The notes under the pieces: model-generated | What the model was told of the DNA's origin: nothing | Seen by the model: the letters and a program-made list of their open reading frames with translations, nothing else | Databases searched by the model: none | Shown here: positions 10,635-21,367 of the stretch, piece after piece | Layout: each line of letters begins with the position of its first letter | How positions within the stretch are numbered: the stretch's first letter is position 1 | Made by a program: the position numbers and the translations under genes | Assembly: GCF_000272405.2 (NCBI RefSeq) | Contig: NZ_AJZM02000241.1 | Span: forward strand, 1 to 40,397 | Direction of reading: 5' to 3' | DNA length: 40,397 nucleotides | From: Vibrio tasmaniensis 1F-187 | GTDB taxonomy: Bacteria > Pseudomonadota > Gammaproteobacteria > Enterobacterales > Vibrionaceae

Positions 10635-11612
10635 ATGCGTAAATTAATGATCCCTGTATTAGTTGTGACGATTGCCCTTCTATTGATGTCACTATTTGTG
10701 ATTCAAGAAGGCGAACGTGGCATGGTAATTCGTTTTGGTCGAGTTCTCGATGACAACGGCGTATCACGAATCTATGAACCAGGCTTGCACTTTAAACTGC
10801 CGATGTTTGATCGCGTAAAAGTACTTGATGCTCGTATTCAAACGATGGATGGTCGTTCTGACCGTTTCGTAACATCAGAGAAAAAAGACGTTCTAATTGA
10901 TACCTACGCAAAATGGCGTATTGCTGATTTTGGACGTTTTTATCTGAGTACCGGCGGCGGCAATATCATGACGGCAGAAGCACTTCTTGAGCGTAAAGTG
11001 ACAGATGTTCTTCGTTCTGAAATTGGTTCTCGTGAAATTAAGCAGATCGTGTCAGGTCCTCGTAATAAGGACATCCTGCCAGACTCTGCTGATAGCGAAG
11101 TTGTCACAACGGTAGCGGCTGCAGAAGCACTAGAAGTTGATGGCGAACGCGATAAGATCATGGAAAACGTTTTGTCTGGAACGGCAGAAAGTGCGATGGC
11201 TGATTTAGGTGTTGAAGTTGTTGATTTCCGAATGAAGAAGATTAACCTTCCTGACGAAATCAGTGAATCTATCTACCGCCGTATGCGTGCAGAACGTGAG
11301 TCGGTTGCTCGTAGACACCGTTCACAAGGTCGTGAGAAAGCAGAAGTTATCCGTGCTCAAGCTGAGCTAGAAGTCGCGACTGTTCTTGCTGAAGCTGACC
11401 GTACTGCTCGAGTGACTCGTGGTGATGCTGATGCAGAAGCAGCGAAGATCTACTCTGATGCATTTAGCAAAGACCCTGAGTTCTATGGCTTCATGCGTTC
11501 ACTGCAAGCTTATGAGACATCATTTAGCGATAAGAGCGATATTCTAGTACTGGATCCGAAGACTGACTTCTTCCAATACATGAATCAAGCAAGCGGTGCT
11601 CCAGCAAAATAA
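10635..11612 (+). CDS. hflC: FtsH protease modulator HflC
   Basis: HflC is the SPFH-domain partner of HflK. A single N-terminal membrane anchor (about residues 5-22, IPVLVVTIALLLMSLFVI) is followed by the family motif EGERGMVIRFGRVL, the SPFH domain and a charged helical stretch (RAERESVARRHRSQG). The length is 325 residues. The gene is only 2 bases from hflK and is closed by a strong terminator at 11656-11683, which marks the end of the operon. Confidence 0.95.
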   Translation: MRKLMIPVLVVTIALLLMSLFVIQEGERGMVIRFGRVLDDNGVSRIYEPGLHFKLPMFDRVKVLDARIQTMDGRSDRFVTSEKKDVLIDTYAKWRIADFGRFYLSTGGGNIMTAEALLERKVTDVLRSEIGSREIKQIVSGPRNKDILPDSADSEVVTTVAAAEALEVDGERDKIMENVLSGTAESAMADLGVEVVDFRMKKINLPDEISESIYRRMRAERESVARRHRSQGREKAEVIRAQAELEVATVLAEADRTARVTRGDADAEAAKIYSDAFSKDPEFYGFMRSLQAYETSFSDKSDILVLDPKTDFFQYMNQASGAPAK

Positions 11613-11655
11613 GCTGATTCGTTAATTCATTAAATTAGCGAAGTACCTAAAAATC

Positions 11656-11683
11656 AAAAGGCTCCCATAATGGGAGCCTTTTT
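11656..11683 (+). terminator. Terminator after hflC
   Basis: A perfect 10-bp stem AGGCTCCCAT / ATGGGAGCCT is followed by TTTTT and preceded by AAA. It ends the hfq-hflX-hflK-hflC run and could also act on the opposite strand. Confidence 0.92.
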
Positions 11684-11765
11684 GTTTTCTATTCGTTGAA
11701 TACTGCGGGTTGACCATTGAATATTCGAGGGAAGTCGTAGTGACAACTCCGTATTTTGAGAAAAC

Positions 11766-11954
11766 CTAACGGTAGGTCATGAAAGCGATAACGGCACCGG
11801 CCACCACAAGACAGCCGCCAATACGGCGCAGTTGCGTGTCTGGTTGCTCGCTCAGTTGCGCGACCATGTTTCTCCAGCCATTGGGTGCAATCAAGGGGCC
11901 GAGCCCTTCAACGATAAGAACGAGCCCAATAGCGAGCCAAATTGATTGAGACAT
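11766..11954 (-). CDS. DUF2065 (YjeT-type) small inner-membrane protein
   Basis: This 62-residue protein has two hydrophobic segments (about 5-23 and 43-59) joined by a short polar loop with a conserved-looking GWR motif (NGWRNMVAQL). Sequence and position between hflC and purA match the DUF2065/YjeT family, whose function is unknown. In E. coli yjeT lies in the same place but on the same strand as hflC and purA; here it is on the opposite strand and must have its own promoter. Confidence 0.8.
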   Translation of the reverse strand: MSQSIWLAIGLVLIVEGLGPLIAPNGWRNMVAQLSEQPDTQLRRIGGCLVVAGAVIAFMTYR

Positions 11955-12043
11955 GGTTCTGCCTTTTGTCTATAAAATGCAATGATATCAGCATCTTTAC
12001 ACATTCGCCCTCAGTTATCGCTGGTTTATTTTTGTACAGCGTT

Positions 12044-12094
12044 AACGTTTATGAACAAAAAGTGACTGCAAGAAGTGTGATTCAGTGCTAGAAT
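12044..12094 (+). promoter_or_regulatory. Probable purA promoter, extended -10 type
   Basis: A -10 element TAGAAT at 12089-12094 is preceded by TG in the extended -10 position (12086-12087). A weak -35 (CTGCAA, 12066-12071) lies 17 bases upstream. AACGTTT at 12044-12050 resembles the core of a PurR operator, but only half of the palindrome fits, so purine repression is a guess. Confidence 0.4.
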
Positions 12095-12104
12095 CCATTT
12101 TTAA

Positions 12105-13442
<1,338 letters not shown>

Positions 13443-13516
13443 TGCCAGCTGAGTGATTACCACAGCACGAACCGTACTGAGGTAATTAAAGTACTTTGAT
13501 AATGAAATAGTTTTCT

Positions 13517-13545
13517 AAAAGCCGACTTTATTAAGTCGGCTTTTT
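13517..13545 (+). terminator. Terminator after purA
   Basis: A perfect inverted repeat AAGCCGACTT-tatt-AAGTCGGCTT is flanked by AA and TTT, making a strong intrinsic terminator 75 bases after purA. It is near-symmetrical, but there is no gene on the other strand for it to serve. Confidence 0.92.
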
Positions 13546-13633
13546 AATACCTGCAATTTGAAAACGAAGCCGTTCGTGATGATCTTTTGAACGCCATATG
13601 GCAAAATATTGCCCATTAGCGGCAAGTTTTGTC

Positions 13634-13660
13634 TAAAGCCGTCAAGGTTATTGCCGATAC
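13634..13660 (+). promoter_or_regulatory. Sigma-28 (FliA) flagellar promoter of motX
   Basis: TAAA at 13634-13637, a 15-base spacer and GCCGATAC at 13653-13660 match the flagellar sigma-28 consensus TAAA-N15-GCCGATAA with one difference. The expected start site is near 13667, giving an untranslated leader of about 90 bases before the motX ATG at 13760. This fits the late-class flagellar regulation reported for motX in Vibrio. Confidence 0.8.
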
Positions 13661-13759
13661 AGATATCATGGAAAGTGAAGTTCACCCTATTTTGGTGCGT
13701 GCAGAAATCGTCTGCTGCCCTCAATAGATAGCTTTAACGACAGATAATAGAGTGCAGGT

Positions 13760-14395
13760 ATGAAGCTACGAATTGTAGCAGCTTCATTGATAGTGGCGCT
13801 GAGCTCACCCTTGAGTCATGCAGATTTGGCTGATGTGGGAGAGCCCGTTCCAATATATACAGAAGCTGAACTGATTAATTTAATTGAGAATAATCAACAC
13901 CTAGAGCGAGTGAAAGCTGATAAGTGCCAGTTAGTTGAAGATATCGTTGCTCGTGCAACACGTATTAGCTTGCCTTCTTATGAGTTTTTATACGGTGATA
14001 TGCTGGCTTGGGGTGTGTGTGTTCCGCAAGATGTAGAGCTTGGTCTTTACTATATGGAAAACGCAGCACATCAAGGTTTACCAGCGGCACTCGAGCAGTT
14101 AGGACGTTATTATTCTCTTGGCACTTTGGTGCAGCAAGACAAAGAGCGTGCGATCCCGTATTTACGTGAAGCCGCCTCGATGGGTAACTTAAGTGCAAGT
14201 ATCCACTTAGCGGAACTCTTGCTACGTGATTACGGTAGCCCGTTAGATTATGAAGATGCTTATCGCTGGTTATACAACTCGGTGACTGCGGATCAAAGGC
14301 AACATAAGCGTATAACTGTGCTTCGAAGCGGTTTAGAGCGGAGAATGCCAGACAACATTATCGCTCGAGCAAAACGTCGAGACGTGTTCTGGTAA
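13760..14395 (+). CDS. motX: Sodium-type flagellar motor T-ring protein MotX
   Basis: MotX forms, with MotY, the T ring under the LP ring of the sodium-driven polar flagellar motor and is needed to place PomA/PomB stators. It is exported: a signal peptide covers about residues 1-21 (cleavage near SHA-DL). The mature part contains Sel1-type repeats (GLYYMENAAHQGLPAALEQL; AIPYLREAASMGNLSASIHL; YRWLYNSV). Cys56 and Cys92 are the only cysteines in the mature protein and could form a disulfide. The length of 211 matches the Vibrio family. It is monocistronic, with its own sigma-28 promoter and a strong hairpin region after it. Confidence 0.93.
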   Translation: MKLRIVAASLIVALSSPLSHADLADVGEPVPIYTEAELINLIENNQHLERVKADKCQLVEDIVARATRISLPSYEFLYGDMLAWGVCVPQDVELGLYYMENAAHQGLPAALEQLGRYYSLGTLVQQDKERAIPYLREAASMGNLSASIHLAELLLRDYGSPLDYEDAYRWLYNSVTADQRQHKRITVLRSGLERRMPDNIIARAKRRDVFW

Positions 14396-14410
14396 TTACA
14401 ATTATTAATT

Positions 14411-14452
14411 AAGGTTGATGATTAACGACTGCACTCGTTAACCATCAACCTT
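14411..14452. repeat. Imperfect inverted repeat with 18-bp arms
   Basis: AAGGTTGATGATTAACGA (14411-14428) is repeated inverted at 14435-14452 with a single mismatch and a 6-base loop. There is no T tract. It lies between the motX stop codon and a true terminator at 14474-14512 and would form a very stable RNA hairpin on the motX transcript. Confidence 0.85.
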
Positions 14453-14473
14453 GAACTAGAAAGATATCGATAT

Positions 14474-14512
14474 AAAAAGGCCTCATAGGTAAATACCTAT
14501 GAGGCCTTTTTT
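14474..14512. terminator. Bidirectional terminator between motX and the amidohydrolase
   Basis: A 15-bp perfect stem AAAGGCCTCATAGGT-aaat-ACCTATGAGGCCTTT is flanked by A's on the left and T's on the right. It can stop both convergent genes. Confidence 0.93.
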
Positions 14513-14549
14513 GATCTGAACGGAAAACCGTTTATTTCATTCGATGACG

Positions 14550-15959
14550 TTACTGAACAACTTCACCAGATTCAATTACCGTCTTACGAACGACTTTGGT
14601 GAAATCGAGTGCTTCTTGGCGAATTTGATCTTCATCGACCGTTAGCATGTCGCGATCTTGCATGATGATCTTGCCATCAACGATGGTGTGACGAACGTTC
14701 CCCGAGTTAGCTGAGTAAACTAATGCTGAGTATGGGTTGTACACAGGAACCATGTTTGGAGCCTTGGTGTCGATCACTATGATGTCGGCTAGTTTGCCTG
14801 CTTCAAGAGAACCGATCTTATCTTCCATGTGTAGTGCTTTTGCTGCGCCCATTGTTGCCATGTCGATCACTTTGATCGGCGGCATTGCAGCACGATCTTT
14901 ATTCACCAATTTGTGAACCTTAGCGACTTGGTTGAACTCATCAATGGTGCTCAATGTGTTACCTGACATTGGGCCATCAGTACCTAAACCGATACGTACA
15001 TTTTCGTCATACATCTTAAGCGCAGGTGACACGCCTTTTGCTGACTTGATGTTAGCACTCATGTTGTGAGCTACGCCCATATCTGATTTTTTCACTAGCT
15101 CGATATCATGATCGTCTACTAGGATCATGTGTGCGCCAACTAAGTTTTTGTTTAGTGCACCAATGCTGTCCATGTATTGAACCGGAGATAAACCTTCAGC
15201 TCGTTTTGCAATTTTTTCTTCTTCACGATGAGATTCAGCTAAGTGAATCATTACTGGAACATCAAGTTCTAGAGAAAGCTTTGCTACTTTTTGAAGGACT
15301 TCGGTTGTGTTTGTGTAAGGGGCGTGAGGAGCAAATGCAGGCGTAATACGCGGGTGATCTTTATATTCTTCAATGAAGTTTAAAGCGTATTTAATACCTT
15401 CTTCTGCGTTTGCTGCATCAGCCACTGGGAATTTGATTACTGTTTCGCCTAATACTGCACGCATACCAATTTTATCAACAGTTTTAGCCACTTCGTCTTC
15501 AAAGTAGTACATATCAGCGTAAGTAGTTACGCCACCTTTTACCATTTCAACGTTACCAAGGTTAGCGCCTATACGAACCATATCGCGAGATACTAACTTA
15601 GCTTCAAGTGGGAAGATGTAGCGGTGCAAGCGATCAGGCACATCATCGGCCAACGAACGGAAAACCGTCATGGATACGTGAGTATGAGTATTGATGAGAC
15701 CTGGCATTACGATATCGCCATCAACGTCTAGCACTTGTTTAGCTTGGTACTGCTTCTCTAGTGAAGCATCGCCAACCGCAATGATTTTGTTGTCTTTGAC
15801 CACAACAGTGCCGCTCTCGTAAACCGTTTTTTCTTGGTTCATGGTTAGAACCATGGCATCGGTTATCATCAGGTCAGCTTTTTCCATTGCTGAACTCGCA
15901 AATGGAAATAGAGCTAGGCTTGCCATCGCTGAAGCCAATAGGGTGCGTTTTAGTTTCAT
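14550..15959 (-). CDS. Exported MtaD-like amidohydrolase
   Basis: This is a metal-dependent hydrolase of the TrzA/ATZ branch, closest in motif pattern to 5'-methylthioadenosine/S-adenosylhomocysteine deaminases (MtaD). Metal and catalytic motifs are GLINTHTHVSM, HAPYT, MIHLAES and GLGTDGPMS. Unlike cytosolic MtaD it begins with a signal peptide (MKLKRTLLASAMASLALFPF, cleavage near SSA-ME), so it should act in the periplasm. The start is the ATG at 15957-15959 (469 residues); the upstream in-frame 19 residues would spoil the signal peptide. It is monocistronic on the minus strand. The substrate is unknown; a purine or pterin nucleoside is a guess from the family. Confidence 0.8.
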   Translation of the reverse strand: MKLKRTLLASAMASLALFPFASSAMEKADLMITDAMVLTMNQEKTVYESGTVVVKDNKIIAVGDASLEKQYQAKQVLDVDGDIVMPGLINTHTHVSMTVFRSLADDVPDRLHRYIFPLEAKLVSRDMVRIGANLGNVEMVKGGVTTYADMYYFEDEVAKTVDKIGMRAVLGETVIKFPVADAANAEEGIKYALNFIEEYKDHPRITPAFAPHAPYTNTTEVLQKVAKLSLELDVPVMIHLAESHREEEKIAKRAEGLSPVQYMDSIGALNKNLVGAHMILVDDHDIELVKKSDMGVAHNMSANIKSAKGVSPALKMYDENVRIGLGTDGPMSGNTLSTIDEFNQVAKVHKLVNKDRAAMPPIKVIDMATMGAAKALHMEDKIGSLEAGKLADIIVIDTKAPNMVPVYNPYSALVYSANSGNVRHTIVDGKIIMQDRDMLTVDEDQIRQEALDFTKVVRKTVIESGEVVQ

Positions 15960-16208
15960 ATCAATACTCAGAACAGGTGTTGTTAAAGTGTGTGGATAAT
16001 AGTGTATTTCATTCATGGCGCAAACGTTTGTTTTATCGTTTGCTTGAAATTTTGATGATAGTCCGCGTCTATGAAGTGATGTTTAACAAAGTGAAGATAT
16101 GTATCAATCTTAGGTTATTTTAGGCTTTTCCAAAGCATATCTGTAGCTTACCTCTAGCATCAGATATACTAGGGGTAATATACCTTCCTTGCTTAAGCAG
16201 GCCCGCCT

Positions 16209-18710
16209 ATGTCAAAAAACACACCAATGTCAGAAAACACGACAGCGACAACCACTGTTGATCCTTTTGCCGACCGAGAGTCGAAAAATTACGAAAACCC
16301 AGTACCAAGCCGTGAGTTCATTATTTCGTTTCTAACAGACGCGAATATTCCTATGAACCGCAACGATCTATTCGAAGCTTTGGGTTTGGCTGGAGAGGAA
16401 CAATATGAAGGGCTGCGTCGTCGTTTACGTGCAATGGAGCGTGATGGGCAGCTTATCTTTACCCGTCGTCAGTGTTACGCATTGCCTGAGAAGATGGAAT
16501 TGATTAAAGGCTTTGTGATTGGTCATAAAGACGGTCATGGTTGGGTACGCCCAGACGGCAGTGTGGGTAAAGACAATGATATCGTGCTGCCGCATCATCA
16601 GATGAAAACCATCATGCACGGTGATTACGTATTGGTTCAGCCTACTGACAACAGTAAGCGTGGCCGTCGTGAAGGCCGTTTGGTTCGTGTGCTTGAAGAG
16701 CGTAAAACGCCACTTGTTGGTCGTTTCTTCCTAGAGTACGGCCATTCTTATGTGGTTGCTGATGATTCGCGTATTAGTCACGACATCCAGATCCCAACTG
16801 AGCATAAAGGCGGTGCTCGAATGGGTAATGTGGTTGTGATTGAAATTACGGACCGTGGTGGTCGTTCTCGTAACATGATGGGTAAAGTGACCGAAGTTCT
16901 TGGTGAGAATATGGCTCCGGGTATGGAAACGCAGATCGCGATCCGTACTCACCAGATCCCACAAGAGTGGCCTGAAGCGGTAGATAAGCAAATCGAAAAT
17001 CTTGGTGAGCATGTTCCTGAAGAAGCAAAAGAAGGACGTGTTGATCTACGCAAACTCCCATTGGTTACGATTGATGGCGAAGATGCGCGTGACTTCGATG
17101 ATGCGGTTTACTGTGAAGCGAAGAAAGGCGGCGGCTGGCGTTTATGGGTAGCGATTGCTGACGTAAGTTACTACGTTCGCCCAGAGACAGCGCTAGACAA
17201 AGAAGCGATTAACCGTGGTAACTCGGTATACTTTCCGTCACAAGTTGTCCCAATGCTACCAGAAGTACTTTCAAATGGTTTGTGTTCATTGAACCCTCAA
17301 GTCGACCGTTTGTGTATGGTGTGTGAGATGACTATCTCAGACAAAGGTAAACTGTCAGGCTACAAGCACTACGAAGCAGTCATGAATTCCCATGCTCGTC
17401 TTACTTATAACAAAGTAGGCGCGATCTTAGATGGCAATGAAGAATTACGTGAACGTTACGAACCAGAAGTACCACATCTTGAAGAGCTTCATAATATGTA
17501 CAAGGTGCTTAAGAAAACGCGTGACGAACGTGGTGCGATTGAATTTGAAACGGTAGAAACTAAGTTTATCTTCAATGCGGATCGTAAGATTGACCGTATT
17601 GAGCCAGTAATCCGTAACGATGCACACAAGATCATCGAAGAATGTATGATTCTTGCGAATATCGCATCGGCATCTTATGTAGAAAAAGCAAAAGAGCCTG
17701 CGCTGTACCGTGTTCACGATACTCCGGGTGAAGAGCGCTTAATGGGCTTTAAGAGTTTCTTAAGTGAATTAGGTTTAACGCTGGAAGGTGGCCTGTCGCC
17801 ATCTCCGGTAGATTATGCACAACTGATGCAGCAGATTAACGAACGTGAAGATCGTGAATTAATCCAAACTATGCTGCTACGCTCAATGAAGCAAGCGGTA
17901 TACAACGCGGATAACGCGGGTCACTTTGGTCTAGCTCTTAAACGCTATGCTCACTTTACCTCGCCAATTCGTCGTTACCCAGATTTGCTATTGCACCGTG
18001 CGATTAAGTACCTTATTGCGAAAGAAGAAGGTCGTAACAGCGAGCGTTGGACGCCAACCGGTGGTTACCACTACACTTTCGATGATATGGACTTCTACGG
18101 CGAACAGTGTTCAATGACTGAGCGTCGTGCTGATGATGCTACACGTGAAGTGAACGACTGGCTGAAATGTGAATACATGCAAGACCATGTTGGCGAAGTG
18201 ATGGATGGCGTGATTGCCAACGTGACTGGCTTCGGTTTCTTTGTGCGTCTAACTGAACTGCACATCGATGGTCTGGTACATATTTCTGCGCTAGCGAATG
18301 ACTACTACCAATTTGATGCTGTTGGTCAGCGTCTAGTGGGTGAAAGCTCAGGTAATATTTACCGCTTGGGTGATTCGGTTAAAGTGAAGGTTTCTGCGGT
18401 TAACTTAGAAACTCGTCAAATCGACTTTGATTTAGAAGACACCGATCGTCAGCCGCGTGGTAAAGGTAAAACAGCCAAGAAGCGTGCTGCTGAAGCGATG
18501 AAAAAGGCGAAAAGCAAGAAGCGTTCAGCGGTGAAGAGCAATAAGCCGGGTGTACCTGCAACGCCTTTAGTTGAACCAACTAAACGACCTGATGGAAGTA
18601 GCGAAAGCTCAGCTAAGAAGAAAAAGCCAGCGAATAAAACTGGTGCTGCTAAAGCTCGTGCAAAGAAAAAGCGTGCAGCAAGCCGTAAGCCAAAGGCTGA
18701 TAAGTCTTAA
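16209..18710 (+). CDS. rnr: Ribonuclease R
   Basis: RNase R is a processive 3'-5' exoribonuclease able to unwind structured RNA; it acts in RNA quality control, trans-translation and cold response. The order is an N-terminal winged-helix region, cold-shock domains, the RNB catalytic domain ([17 protein letters not shown], with the conserved Asp cluster, and [20 protein letters not shown]), an S1 domain (about 640-725) and a Lys/Ala-rich basic tail (about 745-833). The length of 833 is normal. The start at 16209 is preferred over Met7, which has no ribosome binding site. nsrR, which precedes rnr in E. coli, is not here. Confidence 0.96.
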   Translation: MSKNTPMSENTTATTTVDPFADRESKNYENPVPSREFIISFLTDANIPMNRNDLFEALGLAGEEQYEGLRRRLRAMERDGQLIFTRRQCYALPEKMELIKGFVIGHKDGHGWVRPDGSVGKDNDIVLPHHQMKTIMHGDYVLVQPTDNSKRGRREGRLVRVLEERKTPLVGRFFLEYGHSYVVADDSRISHDIQIPTEHKGGARMGNVVVIEITDRGGRSRNMMGKVTEVLGENMAPGMETQIAIRTHQIPQEWPEAVDKQIENLGEHVPEEAKEGRVDLRKLPLVTIDGEDARDFDDAVYCEAKKGGGWRLWVAIADVSYYVRPETALDKEAINRGNSVYFPSQVVPMLPEVLSNGLCSLNPQVDRLCMVCEMTISDKGKLSGYKHYEAVMNSHARLTYNKVGAILDGNEELRERYEPEVPHLEELHNMYKVLKKTRDERGAIEFETVETKFIFNADRKIDRIEPVIRNDAHKIIEECMILANIASASYVEKAKEPALYRVHDTPGEERLMGFKSFLSELGLTLEGGLSPSPVDYAQLMQQINEREDRELIQTMLLRSMKQAVYNADNAGHFGLALKRYAHFTSPIRRYPDLLLHRAIKYLIAKEEGRNSERWTPTGGYHYTFDDMDFYGEQCSMTERRADDATREVNDWLKCEYMQDHVGEVMDGVIANVTGFGFFVRLTELHIDGLVHISALANDYYQFDAVGQRLVGESSGNIYRLGDSVKVKVSAVNLETRQIDFDLEDTDRQPRGKGKTAKKRAAEAMKKAKSKKRSAVKSNKPGVPATPLVEPTKRPDGSSESSAKKKKPANKTGAAKARAKKKRAASRKPKADKS

Positions 18711-18869
18711 GCTATCGTCATTACAGTGACGAGTAGGGCTTAAACGTCTAACGAATTTAAATGCGAGAGTATCAGACGGAAGATGCATGCTCTCGAAATA
18801 AACAATACAGAGATGGGTGCATCGGGTTTGATGACATTCACCTCTGAGCAATAAGAGTAACCAGAGACA

Positions 18870-19610
18870 ATGAGTAACGAATTTATTTACGGTATTCACG
18901 CGGTGAAAGCCGTACTAGAAAAAGATCCAGCACGTTTTATCGAAGCCTATGTACTGAAAGGGCGTCAAGACGATCGCCTGCTTCCATTACTGAATCAATT
19001 GCAGCAATTTGGCGTATCGATTCAACAAATGGGTCGTAAGCCGCTTGATGAAAAAGCACAAGGTGCGAATCACCAAGGTCTTATTGCTAAGGTGAAGCCT
19101 GCTAAGCAGCTTAATGAAACTCACCTAGACGATATCCTTGCGCAGCACGAACAGCCTCTGCTGTTGGTTCTAGACGGCGTAACAGACCCTCATAACCTAG
19201 GTGCTTGTCTGCGTAATGCGGATGCCGCGGGTGTTGCTGCTGTTATCGTACCGAAAGACCGCTCTTCGCCGCTAACGGCAACCGTAAGTAAGGTTGCTTG
19301 TGGCGCAGCTGAAACCGTTCCTCTAGTACGCGTAACCAACCTAGCTCGTACAATGCGTGCACTGCAAGAGCAGGGTGTATGGTTCGTGGGTACCGCAGGT
19401 GAAGCAACGCATGATATCTATCAAGCGAAGCTAACGGGTCCTCTTGCGGTAGTTATGGGTGCAGAAGGTGACGGGATGCGTCGTTTAACGCGTGAAACCT
19501 GTGATGACCTAATTAAGATTCCAATGTCAGGCAGCGTGTCGAGCCTAAACGTTTCGGTAGCATCAGGCATCTGTCTGTTCGAAGCGGTACGTCAGCGCCT
19601 AGCTCAATAG
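18870..19610 (+). CDS. rlmB: 23S rRNA Gm2251 methyltransferase RlmB
   Basis: This SPOUT-class methyltransferase 2'-O-methylates G2251 in the peptidyl transferase P loop. An N-terminal substrate-binding domain (to about residue 80) is followed by the SpoU domain with [32 protein letters not shown] and [20 protein letters not shown], which build the knotted AdoMet site. The length is 246. It follows rnr after 159 bases, the usual pairing, and is closed by a terminator. Confidence 0.96.
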   Translation: MSNEFIYGIHAVKAVLEKDPARFIEAYVLKGRQDDRLLPLLNQLQQFGVSIQQMGRKPLDEKAQGANHQGLIAKVKPAKQLNETHLDDILAQHEQPLLLVLDGVTDPHNLGACLRNADAAGVAAVIVPKDRSSPLTATVSKVACGAAETVPLVRVTNLARTMRALQEQGVWFVGTAGEATHDIYQAKLTGPLAVVMGAEGDGMRRLTRETCDDLIKIPMSGSVSSLNVSVASGICLFEAVRQRLAQ

Positions 19611-19659
19611 GGTTAAGCTGAGTCAAAAGGCAAAACGACCCTAAGTCTATGAATTTATT

Positions 19660-19693
19660 AACGCTCGCCTCTTGTTGGTGAGCGTTTCTTTTT
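19660..19693 (+). terminator. Terminator after rlmB
   Basis: A 10-bp stem AACGCTCGCC / GGTGAGCGTT (one G-U pair) with a 7-base loop is followed by TCTTTTT. It separates rlmB from the rpsF operon. Confidence 0.85.
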
Positions 19694-19775
19694 AGGCTGT
19701 TATAGCAAAAGCCATCGGTTTGTCGGATGGCTAGATGGCGACAGAAAAACTGTTTCATTATTAGCCAAATACCGC

Positions 19776-19802
19776 TTGCCAATACCGGGTTCTTTCTATA
19801 AT
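19776..19802 (+). promoter_or_regulatory. Sigma-70 promoter of the rpsF operon
   Basis: TTGCCA (19776-19781) and a perfect TATAAT (19797-19802) are 15 bases apart. The downstream bases are GC-containing (TTTGCCG), as in growth-rate controlled promoters. The leader before rpsF is about 95 bases. Confidence 0.7.
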
Positions 19803-19819
19803 ATTTGCCGTCCTTAAAA

Positions 19820-19864
19820 CTCGGTCATTTTTCTTTAGTTCCTTGCTTCCCTTGGACGACCGAG
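19820..19864 (+). promoter_or_regulatory. Leader hairpin, candidate S6:S18 autoregulatory site
   Basis: CTCGGTC (19820-19826) pairs perfectly with GACCGAG (19858-19864) across a 31-base internal region that contains CCTTGGAC. Leaders of rpsF genes in many bacteria bind the S6:S18 complex and repress the operon. The position fits, but I could not verify the conserved bulge sequence, so this is a candidate only. Confidence 0.45.
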
Positions 19865-19902
19865 CCTTTCGTGGAAGCTAATAATCCGTAAGGAGCAACC
19901 AA

Positions 19903-20316
19903 ATGCGTCATTATGAAATCGTATTCATGGTTCACCCTGATCAAAGCGAGCAAGTTGCTGGCATGATCGAGCGTTACACTGGTTCAATCACTGAAGCTGG
20001 TGGTACTATCCACCGTCTAGAAGACTGGGGCCGCCGTCAAATGGCTTACCCAATCAACAAACTTCACAAAGCTCACTACGTTCTTATGAACGTTGAAGCT
20101 GGCCAAGAAGTGATGGACGAGCTAGAAACTGCTTTCCGTTTTAACGATGCAGTTCTACGTAACATGATCATGCGCACTAAAGGCGCTGTGACTGAGCAAT
20201 CTATCATGCTTAAGCAAAAAGAAGAGCGTGCAGAGCGTGCTCCTCGTCGTGATGACCGTGAAGAACGTGCACCACGTCGTGAAGAAGAAGCTAAGCCAGA
20301 AGCTGCTGCTGAGTAA
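19903..20316 (+). CDS. rpsF: 30S ribosomal protein S6
   Basis: S6 binds the central domain of 16S rRNA together with S18. The typical start [18 protein letters not shown] and the motif [26 protein letters not shown] are present. The length is 137, with a charged Arg/Glu-rich C-terminal tail (about 105-137) where E. coli S6 gets its added glutamates. The ribosome binding site is strong (AAGGAGCAACCAAATG). It is the first gene of rpsF-rpsR-rplI. Confidence 0.97.
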   Translation: MRHYEIVFMVHPDQSEQVAGMIERYTGSITEAGGTIHRLEDWGRRQMAYPINKLHKAHYVLMNVEAGQEVMDELETAFRFNDAVLRNMIMRTKGAVTEQSIMLKQKEERAERAPRRDDREERAPRREEEAKPEAAAE

Positions 20317-20362
20317 TTCTTTTTTGGCCTTTTAGGTCATTAAATTTTATTCAACTCGTTTA

Positions 20363-20417
20363 GGTATTCTCACTACAAGCATTTGCTTAGACTTATTTAT
20401 AAGTTCGTGTGAGTACC
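20363..20417 (+). ncRNA. Predicted three-way-junction RNA in the rpsF-rpsR spacer
   Basis: The closing stem GGTA(tt)CTCAC (20363-20373) pairs with GTGAGTACC (20409-20417). It encloses two hairpins, AAGC-attt-GCTT (20377-20388) and ACTTA-ttta-TAAGT (20391-20404). The structure occupies the place where E. coli keeps priB. It could be a processing or translational control element for rpsR. It was found by eye; no folding energy was calculated. Confidence 0.45.
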
Positions 20418-20445
20418 GCATTATTAAATTTAGATCAGGAGATAG

Positions 20446-20676
<231 letters not shown>

Positions 20677-20714
20677 TCGGTAATAGTTAATAATAGTTTA
20701 AGAGGACTAAGATA

Positions 20715-21167
20715 ATGCAAGTTATTCTACTTGATAAGATCGGTAACCTAGGTGGCCTTGGCGACCAAGTAAACGTTAAATCTGGTTACGCTCGTAACTT
20801 CCTTATCCCACAGGGTAAAGCAGTTATGGCAACTAAAGACAACGTTGCTATGTTCGAAACTCGTCGTGCAGAACTAGAAGCTAAAGTTGCTGAGCAACTA
20901 GCTGCTTCAGAAGCTCGCGCTGAGAGCGTTAACACTCTAGAAGGCGTTACAATCGCTTCTAAAGCTGGTGACGAAGGTAAACTATTCGGTTCTATCGGTA
21001 CTCGTGACATCGCTGACGCTATTACAGCGGCAGGTGTTGCAGTAGCTAAGAGCGAAGTACGCCTACCTGAAGGCGCTCTACGTAACATCGGCGAATTCGA
21101 AGTAAGCATCCAACTTCACTCTGAAGTTTTTGCTACTGCGAAAATCGCTATCGTTGCAGCTGAGTAA
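20715..21167 (+). CDS. rplI: 50S ribosomal protein L9
   Basis: L9 is the elongated two-domain protein at the base of the L1 stalk that helps keep the reading frame. The N-terminal signature [20 protein letters not shown] with [13 protein letters not shown] is followed by the long connecting helix and the C-terminal domain ([14 protein letters not shown]). The length is 150. It is preceded by AGAGGA and is the last gene of the operon, ahead of a UUCG-type terminator. Confidence 0.98.
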   Translation: MQVILLDKIGNLGGLGDQVNVKSGYARNFLIPQGKAVMATKDNVAMFETRRAELEAKVAEQLAASEARAESVNTLEGVTIASKAGDEGKLFGSIGTRDIADAITAAGVAVAKSEVRLPEGALRNIGEFEVSIQLHSEVFATAKIAIVAAE

Positions 21168-21205
21168 TTTCAGTACCAAGACGAATTCTTTCTTTTGAAA
21201 GTTTT

Positions 21206-21233
21206 AAACACCAGCTTCGGCTGGTGTTTTTTT
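21206..21233 (+). terminator. Terminator after rplI with TTCG loop
   Basis: The stem AAACACCAGC / GCTGGTGTTT closes on a TTCG tetraloop and runs into seven T residues. It is a very strong intrinsic terminator. Confidence 0.95.
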
Positions 21234-21367
21234 ATGTCTGCAATATGAGTTTTAAGCTTTTTGGAACAGCGACTATTGCAGGAGTAGAAAGCACTAGAGA
21301 GGAGGGGCTTACATAGTAAAAAACGAGGGTGTTCTTTATCGATACATCGTTCTACCCGCTCTCAAAT

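Noticed and set aside
10940..11161. Ser-rich minus-strand frame inside hflC
   Set aside because: Shadow of the hflC coding sequence with typical antisense composition.
13515..13724. 69-residue minus-strand frame between purA and motX
   Set aside because: It ends inside the purA terminator hairpin and runs through the sigma-28 promoter; no start signal.
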